Origin: Zopfochytrium polystomum
Taxonomy: Eukaryota > Chytridiomycota > Chytridiomycetes > Chytridiales > Chytridiaceae
Assembly: GCA_025765615.1 (NCBI GenBank)
Contig: JAIVFJ010000098.1
Span: 124,001-188,000, forward strand
Direction: 5' to 3'
Length of the DNA stretch: 64,000 nucleotides
Numbering within the stretch: the stretch's first letter is position 1; each line of letters starts with the position of its first letter. The position numbers and the translations under genes were made by a program. A model generated the notes under the pieces. The model was not told the origin of the DNA. It ran no database searches and saw only the letters and a list, made by a program, of their open reading frames with translations. Shown here one piece after another: positions 57,873 to 64,000 of this stretch.

Positions 57873-58357
57873 AGAGAGAGGCTCACCTCAGCGAAACGCT
57901 GATGGGCTTTCTGTTTGCGAGCTTGTCAAACTTGGTGGAACAGTGTAGGAGTGCGAGTGTCGTGTGTCGTGTGAGCGAGAGAAAAAAAAAAAAAAAAAGA
58001 AAAATTAAAAAAAAACAATATAAAATGGAGAAAAGACAAACAGAGAGAGATCTCTCTCTCGCGCATCACTCTCAAACTCTCAATACTCACCCGCCCCGCC
58101 TCAACGTCCGGAAACGCAATGATCTCGGCCCACGTCAGGTTCTGCCCCAGCACAAACTTGTTGTTGAACGGGCTCGCGCTCGAGTCGAACAGCCCCGCCG
58201 TCGCGTTTTGCGCGATCCGCCCTTCGAACGTCGTGCTGCAGGGTGACCCCGTCGTCGTCAGAGGAGCGGCGGCGGCGTCGAAGAAGAAGGGCGCTGCCGT
58301 GGCTGGCGAGGGCAGGAGGGCGAGAGCCGCAGACGCGAGGAGGCTGGCGAGGTGCAT
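56861..58357 (-). CDS. Secreted GH131-family beta-glucanase
   Basis: Four exons (58357-58091, 57930-57887, 57657-57265, 57113-56861) join in phase to 318 residues. A signal peptide (MHLASLLASAALALLPSPAT ending AAAP) is followed by FEGRI, FDKLANRKPISVSLSDKSVF, GVETKLRRAELL and GHVTWHVSVRSDPARPLNYS. Then come HEYILAFHEAQDFQADFWSL, a VWHNFGIDLDFPN strand, ILYS and HFGLQKRP. The order of an FDGR-like start, a KLRRAELL strand, an HEYxxxFxE segment and a WHNF strand fits glycoside hydrolase family 131, fungal beta-1,3/1,6/1,4-glucanases acting on wall or plant glucans. N-glycosylation sites NAT, NLT and NYS are visible. There are no frame breaks. Introns hold T-, A- and CA-runs (57137-57155, 57180-57215, 57838-57869). 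Identification is from pattern recall. Confidence 0.75.
57180..57215. repeat. (CA)n run in a GH131 intron, next to a T-run
   Basis: CA repeats at 57180-57215 and a T-run at 57137-57155 occupy the intron between exons 3 and 4; a 30-nt A-run at 57838-57869 lies in the preceding intron. Confidence 0.9.
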
Positions 58358-58673
58358 TTTTTGTTTGTTGAAAGGGGGAAGGGGGAGGCTGATTTGGAAA
58401 AGGTAGGCGAAAAGGAGTTTTTATACGGAGGGCCGTTTTTTTGTGTTTGTTCCGCGCTCGGCGTGCGCGCGCTCTCTCTCTCGCTCTGTCACTGTCCCTC
58501 TCAGTCTCTCTCACTCTCTCTCTCTCCGCTCAACTCAAATTTGTGTTGTCCTGTGCTCCGCGGTTCGCCATTTCCTCCGGTGCGCAACGGATCAAACAAT
58601 TCGAGAGGGCGGGCCGGGCGCGGACGGACTGTTTGTTTGAGAGACTGACTGATGCAATTGCTCATTCAGGGCT

Positions 58674-58702
58674 CTCTCTCTCTCTCTCGCTTCCCTCTCT
58701 CG

Positions 58703-58769
<67 letters not shown>
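58674..58769. repeat. (CT)n microsatellite
   Basis: A CT-repeat of about 95 bp lies 320 bp upstream of the GH131 start. The flanking sequence to 59440 is A/T-rich and holds no supportable gene. Confidence 0.95.
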
Positions 58770-58771
<2 letters not shown>

Positions 58772-59442
58772 GAAGTCAAAATAGCTTCCCAAACAACACC
58801 AAAAAAAGCGCGTCCACCTCCCAAATCCGTTGACAAAATACATTGCCGGGAAAAAGGAAGGAAAAAACCAACGGAAAAAAAAAGTAAAATCCGCCATGTC
58901 AAAAAGAAAACGGCCCGCCACCCCAATAAACCCGCATGAACGCGGAACGGGACTCGCGAAGTGGGAGGGACTTATAAGGCAAAAATCGAATTCCAAAAAA
59001 AAAATTAAAAATAGCGACTGCACAACCAAAAAAAAAAAACAATTTACCTACAACACGTTTTTTCCCCTTTTTTTCCCCGCCTTCTGGTCTCCGCAAATCG
59101 CCTTTTCTCCATTTCGTCAAAGACGCCTTCGTCCTTGCCAACTTTTATAAAAACATAAAAACAGGGACGGAATTTTTATTGCGGCGTTTTTGGTTCGGCT
59201 TTTTCAGTTCAGTTTTCCGTTCGGTTTTTTTTCGATCCGCTTGCGGATGCTTACCAGACCAAACCCCCCCCGGCAGCCAACGCATCCAGTTGGGCTTACC
59301 ACCGTGCCAACTTGGTAATAACAGCCCCCCAAATTCTTGTTCCCCAGACTTGCGCTTTTGCAGGCACCTTTAACCTGTCATCTGCCTGCTGCCTTCGATC
59401 GCAGCCATTGCCGTTGATCCTGTCAGCTTACTCTCTGGTGAT

Positions 59443-60325
59443 GTGCAACACGCTTCACTAGCTATGAATTTATCCAAATTCGTTCATGAGCACCAGTGGG
59501 CAGCTGAAATGGCATTTATCCATGTCCCATACATGAAGCCAGTGAGAATAGATTCAAGGTCATTGGAGACTCTGGAGGCAGATTTGCGCATCAGAACTCA
59601 AGGTTTTAAGTCTTTGAAGGATGAATTGAGGTCATGGAACTCTAGATGTGCAAAGTGGTACTTGAAAGACTCCTCTGTTCAAAAACTCCTTGATTTGTAT
59701 GGCTCTAAAGTCTTTCCGAAAGTCTGTGCAGAAGGGAAAGACGATGCTGTATTGCTTGCTGCAAAGGCTGTTTCATCTGGTCGTTTGGACCTTGGTCAAT
59801 TCCAGTACAACTTTGTATGCACACAGTTTAAGATGTACACCAGCAACAACTTGGTGGGAAAGGCTGCGGCATCACTGTTTTCAGCACTGGAATGGGCAAA
59901 GTGGACCTTACATTTACTCCAAATTGAGAAATAGTTCTGGTCTCTTCAACTCTCTCAACGGTGCTGGATTTGCAGGGCTTGACTGCAGTGATGAAACCAA
60001 CACCCCAAGATTTCACCCATCTCAGTTTCAAGGAGATCTCATGATTCCATTAACAAGTGCAATTCGAGCACGTATTAAGTTGATGGGGATCTCTTCTGAT
60101 GCTGCTCAAGTAGAGAGGGCTGGTCTTATTGTTGGCTCTGCACATAGGTTGATGCTTGAAGTTCCTGTAAATGTGTCCTTTGTGGCAGCCCTGGATGATA
60201 TGGCAATTGGTGCACCAGCCCCAGTGTCCTTTAGTCTTTACCAAGGACAGTTTCTTCATGCTGCAGATGTTTCAAGCAACACCAATAAATGGAGGAAATT
60301 CAAGGAAACAAAACATGTGAGATAG
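59443..60325 (+). CDS. Unidentified protein of a mobile element (two exons)
   Basis: An open frame from about 59443 (first ATG at 59464) reads MNLSKFVHEHQWAAEMAFIH, LETLEADLRIRTQGFKSLKD and LDLGQFQYNF. A 70-nt GT-AG intron (about 59815-59884, GTATGC...TTTTCAG) joins in phase to HWNGQSGPYIYSKLRNSSGL and FNSLNGAGFAGLDCSDE. It continues with TSAIRARIKLMGISSDAAQV, LDDMAIGAPAPVSFSLYQGQ and ends KFKETKHVR. Without splicing the first frame ends at 59934. The A/T-richer codon use differs from host genes and resembles the pol region, so it is probably transposon-encoded. I do not recognise the family. Confidence 0.45.
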
Positions 60326-60608
60326 TATGTTTGTTTTTTTGGAAAGCCTTTGACAAGAATGGTGGTAATTGATTCCAGTCTGTCAGGAACATGGCAGGAC
60401 AAGGCAAGGCATGGCAGACAAGGAACTGAGAGGAGTGATGATTGTATTGGAAACAATTATTCACTTGAGGGATGGGACAGTTCCCCCATCCCCCTTTTGT
60501 ACCTTTTGAGAGTCTTCCTTGTCAAGACTCAAAGAAAGTTCCAGAAAGAGCAATTAGTAATACAATGATACTAATGATACCAATGACAACAAGACAAGTC
60601 AGAAAAGC

Positions 60609-60725
60609 AAAGAAGGTTCCAGAAGGTTCCACAAGGTTCCATGAAGGAATGTTCCAGAAGGTTCCAGAAGGTTCCAGAAGGTTCCATGAAGGAATGTTCT
60701 AGAAGGTTCCAGAGGTTTCCAGAGG
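60609..60725. repeat. 10-bp minisatellite AGAAGGTTCC, heat-shock-element-like
   Basis: Tandem copies of AGAAGGTTCC with variants (ACAAGGTTCC, ATGAAGGAATGTTCC) run for about 115 bp. Each pair gives GAAnnTTCnnGAAnnTTC, the alternating inverted pentamer arrangement of the heat-shock element. A looser GTTCCAGAAAGAG occurs just upstream at 60538-60550. Confidence 0.85.
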
Positions 60726-60768
60726 GTGATTCATAACACAGTCGCTCCAAAGAGCACTTCAAGCTTCT

Positions 60769-61074
60769 TTGATAAGAATGAATTGCCTCAATAAGCCAGA
60801 CGACGGATTTCTTGCATGTGTCTGGAGAGATATTCTTGAGTATACACTGGATTTGTCTAAGGAACTCCTGAGAGCTCACACAAGATTGCAGCTTGCATAC
60901 AACCATGAGTTGCAAGCTCTTGAAAAGACAAAGCAGACCATTGAAAGATGTGTTTCTCGTCGACGTCAACAAAATCAGCACGCAGAACCAACACCAGGTC
61001 AAAGTAAGACACTGAACAGCCACCGCTTGAGCAAATTGAGCGATCTCATGCAAAATGTAAACAGTCTACTCTGA
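60769..61074 (+). CDS. Small unidentified ORF downstream of the HSE-like repeat
   Basis: An open frame with its first ATG at 60778 (MNCLNKPDDGFLACVWRDIL, then DLSKELLRAHTRLQLAYNHE, LQALEKTKQTIERCVSRRRQ) runs to a stop at 61074. It is a short, largely helical, Lys/Arg/Gln-rich frame with no recognised motif. It may be another exon or ORF of the mobile element in this region. Confidence 0.35.
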   Translation: MIRMNCLNKPDDGFLACVWRDILEYTLDLSKELLRAHTRLQLAYNHELQALEKTKQTIERCVSRRRQQNQHAEPTPGQSKTLNSHRLSKLSDLMQNVNSLL

Positions 61075-61163
61075 GTGAGTGAGTGGAAGGAGTGAATGAA
61101 GTGGAGCTGTGTGTTTGTGGGTGGTCCTTCTCCCCAACTTGGAGAGAAAAGAGAAAACAACTC

Positions 61164-61470
61164 TGTTATGAATTATTGATACGTGATGATGATATACACG
61201 CTGTAATAGTTGCTAAGCAAGCGTGACCAGCACAGGGTAAAAACCTCTCCTATATTATCTGCTTGAGCAGAGGAGGAGGAAACCTGTTGACACCAGGTTT
61301 CCATTCCACTTAATACTCAGAGTATTTGTCATCAGCACAAGCCAGCGCCCAGGTCTGCATTGGCAGTGACTCGCTCTCCCATGGGCATTGTGAGAACGAT
61401 AACTGACAGTAACAATAGGTTCGGGTTCGTCTTGTTCCTCTTGCTGCTAACCATTCAGTTCCGCCTAACA
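61164..61470 (+). mobile_element. LTR-like repeat family 3, copy 2
   Basis: This 307-bp segment begins TGTTATGAATTATTG and ends CCGCCTAACA. It is similar to 46209-46498 over its 3' two thirds, including CACTTAATACTCAGAGTATT and CTCTCCCATGGGCAT. TGTTA/TAACA tips suggest an LTR, but no target-site duplication is obvious. It lies between two open frames of the unidentified element. Confidence 0.65.
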
Positions 61471-61488
61471 CAAAAATAGGACCCAGCA

Positions 61489-62397
61489 GTGCTTGGTCTT
61501 TGCGTATACCACTGGCTTTACGATCAATGCCGAAACTGGGAAGCTCAGCTTGGTTTGACTGGTCCAGAAGACCATTGTTATGCCCACATTCAATATGACT
61601 CAACAGATTTCCTTCCCCAAGGATTCAAATTGCTGTTGAGACAGCTTATTTCAGGCATGGCAAAGTCTATGTGTGCAGTTGAGGCAGCCCTTGTGGATCA
61701 GGCTCGTTACATGACAGCCTTGACTGTGACAGACACACAGAATTCTGTCTACAAAATATATATGACTTCAAGCTCCAGCATTGATAAAACTCGAAAGCAT
61801 TTTCTTGATGCCTCTCAATCCATGGCAGAACTCGGGATTCCAATTACTAGCTGGACAACAGATGGAGCAACTGCACAGGTTGCTCACTTTCCTTACAACA
61901 ATCCAACCCCAAGCTCATTTCTTGCAGTCTCCCGACTCGCACATGCAGCATATGCCAAACATACAAAGCTTCATTCAGGGGAAGACAAAACTTCACGCAT
62001 TCTTGCTGCTGCAGACCATATCGTTGAGAAGGCGTCTGATTACATAAAGGCTCCTGAGGGTAGATGCCCTGAAGCCCATCTGTCACTTTCTGCATTCCTG
62101 GAGAAGGACTTGATACTAAAACACCCTTCACTGAAGCGAAAACGAGAATCAGATTGCAATGATATGCAAACGCGATCTTCTCAACGTCGCAAACTACTTG
62201 ATGCAAAAAAGCTGGAGGCTTTGAACAAGGCAGTGACTGAAGACATTGTGTCAGATTTAGGAGAGCTGGGGGGTCGAGAACTTTGCCCCAACCTTTCCAT
62301 TTACAACTACAACCTCTCTTCAACCACCAATCCTTCCCATTCCCTCTTCTTTGTTACTATCTTTTATATGCGGTGGAGATACCTGACAACCCTGTAA
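61489..62397 (+). CDS. Unidentified mobile-element protein
   Basis: An open frame of about 300 codons with no ATG near its start (the first codon is TTG), so its 5' end is probably missing or spliced. It contains GLCVYHWLYDQCRNWEAQLG, FLPQGFKLLLRQLISGMAKS, LGIPITSWTTDGATAQVAHF and RKHFLDASQSMAELG. A basic segment HPSLKRKRESDCNDMQTRSS, QRRKLLDAKKLEALNKA resembles a nuclear localisation signal. It may belong with the protein at 59443-60325. No catalytic signature is recognised. Confidence 0.4.
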   Translation: MLGLCVYHWLYDQCRNWEAQLGLTGPEDHCYAHIQYDSTDFLPQGFKLLLRQLISGMAKSMCAVEAALVDQARYMTALTVTDTQNSVYKIYMTSSSSIDKTRKHFLDASQSMAELGIPITSWTTDGATAQVAHFPYNNPTPSSFLAVSRLAHAAYAKHTKLHSGEDKTSRILAAADHIVEKASDYIKAPEGRCPEAHLSLSAFLEKDLILKHPSLKRKRESDCNDMQTRSSQRRKLLDAKKLEALNKAVTEDIVSDLGELGGRELCPNLSIYNYNLSSTTNPSHSLFFVTIFYMRWRYLTTL

Positions 62398-62399
62398 GT

Positions 62400-64000
62400 T
62401 CGAAGTGCATGGGGTGGGTTTGCTGAGGTGGCACCTTGGCTAAGTCAACTATAGTTCACCGCTGATGGCACTTTCTCTTCCCGCCTGGCCCTCTGTCACT
62501 GGAACAATAAAAAAGAAAAAAGAAATAAATACCACTTTCCCCGACCAGCTTGGAGTCCCCTTCCCTCATGCAGGACATTTCATTCCCCTGGTACGTATAC
62601 AACAACCACAATATTGCATGTGTAGGAATGCTTCTGTCTTGCATGAGCATGTGATCTTACCCCCATTGCTTGCAAATTGAACCAGAACAATGACAGCAGA
62701 AGTACTCAATTGCGCCAATTCAGACCGGTAGGTTTTGGCAGCTGCGATCACATTGGCTTGGTTGGGCAGCATCTGAAAAACACTCACATGGATTGACAAT
62801 TAGGTTAGGACTGAAACAACAGGATCATAGCGCAGAAGCATCACGACTGCGCCTCGTAGTAGTTTACATGGGGAAAGCCAGCTGTTGTTGGCATATGTAC
62901 TTACTCATTGCTTCTCTGCAATCGCTGAAGGAGGGTAACTGCGCCAAATCAGCTGACTGTTTCACCAACATCAATTCGAGGATCATGGGCCTCCTTGGTG
63001 ATTGCGATGGAAGGACCGAGGTCCTGTGGTCCCCACTTCCTGCTGTTGTCATGAGGAAAGAAAGCGCAACCCTCGCCAGTTCTCCCTACCCGTTTTCCTC
63101 ATGGTCCACTGGCGCACTCAGTCGACCAGCTTGTCCTCGGCTTCCAGCAGATCTGGTTGTCTTCAACTTCACCAGCAGCGACTTTCACACCAGGCTGCCT
63201 CTGTGACGCAGTCCGCCCCGTTCCGACACTCTCCGCCGTCATACTCCTGAACGCCACCTCAGCGTGCTCATGCCTGCGGATCTGGGCTCCACAGCGCACT
63301 TCTGCCTGATGGGAGACTTCGTCAAGCAGCACCTGGACGTCGTCCCACCTGCGATGGTGGTGCTGACAACACCATACCTTGTCAATCAGAAGTCTGGATT
63401 TACTGCAAAATCTTGATGGCAACTATCCCACATTTGTCGAAATCTTCACGTGGAACTGACAGGTGAAAATAAGGAATTTGCATGGCTAATTGAGTGAGTA
63501 CACGCAATTTAACGAGCTGAAACCTCTTGCTACTGAGGTGACTGTACCAGACCAAGGGGGCATTGATTGGCCTATTTCATCCTCCTCAAATCTAGGGCGA
63601 ATAAGAGAAAAGTTAACTTTCGTGAACAACCACCGTTTTGAGGGTTGTTGGCCTGTTTTGCTTTATGTCGAGTGCATAGGACCCAGCGCACTGGCGAAGG
63701 CAACGTTTTGGTGGCTATTGAAAATTGGCACAAACAGGTAAGTTTCGGTTGTTACTGCGTTTAACACGTTGTGAACCTAATCAAAACAATTGGTGCACAA
63801 GAGATTCTTAGTTGACAAGTCCAACGTCCACCAGGAACGCAGGACTTGTCAAAACTCCTTGTTCAGTGAGCACTTCTCAATATTTGGGCTGTCCATGTTG
63901 TCATTCGTCTGGGGTGGACACAGGACAGCACTTCATTTGGCTGCCTGTTTTTCTTGACTCGTCCTGTGGCAGACGCAGGACAGCACTTAATTCATGGTAG
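62400..64000. other. Repetitive right edge, degenerate coding-like stretches only
   Basis: Coding-like words occur in changing frames (RLPADLVVFNFTSSDFHTRL at about 63130-63200, MGDFVKQHLDVVPPAMVV at about 63320-63365), as well as an 83-codon ORF at 63490-63741. Near the end GGACAGCACTTCATT and GGACAGCACTTAATT recur about 50 bp apart. None supports a specific gene. Confidence 0.4.

Noticed and set aside
60600..60730. CRISPR-like array
   Set aside because: The 10-bp units are contiguous with no unique spacers; this is a eukaryotic minisatellite.

Overview
The window looks like nuclear DNA of a filamentous or zoosporic early-diverging fungus (chytrid-like is my best guess, not proven). The genes carry many short GT-AG introns. 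The cell-wall and secretion genes are fungal types: a GT71 mannosyltransferase, a GH131 glucanase and a GUP1-type MBOAT acyltransferase. Histone H3 and H4 form a divergent pair. Exons are rich in G/C at third codon positions, while introns and spacers are full of A/T homopolymers and dinucleotide runs. All gene models were spliced by hand from splice signals and reading-frame continuity.

Left arm (1-20 kb), gene-dense: the 3' part of an AIFM2/FSP1-like flavoprotein (36-1906, +), a secreted Reeler-domain protein (3394-4888, -), a four-exon complex I NDUFA3/NI9M-like subunit (8176-9014, +), APC10/DOC1 (9333-11110, +), a Sel1-repeat protein of the NIF1/DSF2 kind (11548-13319, +), histone H3 (14021-14583, -), histone H4 (15246-15651, +) and a 12-exon GUP1-like gene (16834-19531, +).

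Central arm (20-42.4 kb), a transposon graveyard: a solo LTR with TGTGAGACTA...TAGTCTCACA ends (20689-22104), a broken integrase and chromodomain region (22605-26209) joined to a related 3' LTR (26260-27716), and then a large degenerate retroelement (29422-38700). That element has two long upstream ORFs, the second with a zinc knuckle, followed by a Ty3/gypsy-type protease, reverse transcriptase and RNase H. Where integrase is expected there is an AP-endonuclease-like (EEP) domain. This is the most unusual object in the window. An F-box/ankyrin-like gene (40523-41449, +) and a truncated third LTR (41846-42370) close this arm.

Right arm (43-59 kb) returns to host genes: a His/Pro/Thr-rich protein with CxHGRxR zinc-type repeats (43184-44398, -), a ten-exon GT71 gene with three tandem glycosyltransferase domains (47426-52585, +), a putative seven-transmembrane protein convergent with it (53269-55894, -) and a secreted GH131-family glucanase (56861-58357, -). 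The last 4.5 kb hold an unidentified multi-ORF mobile element, an LTR-like repeat and a minisatellite shaped like an array of heat-shock elements.

Functionally, the wall and secretory genes (GT71, GH131, GUP1, Reeler) are scattered rather than clustered. No operon or biosynthetic cluster is visible. Single-base indels in short homopolymers disturb several otherwise well-conserved genes, so assembly errors are a live alternative to pseudogenisation.
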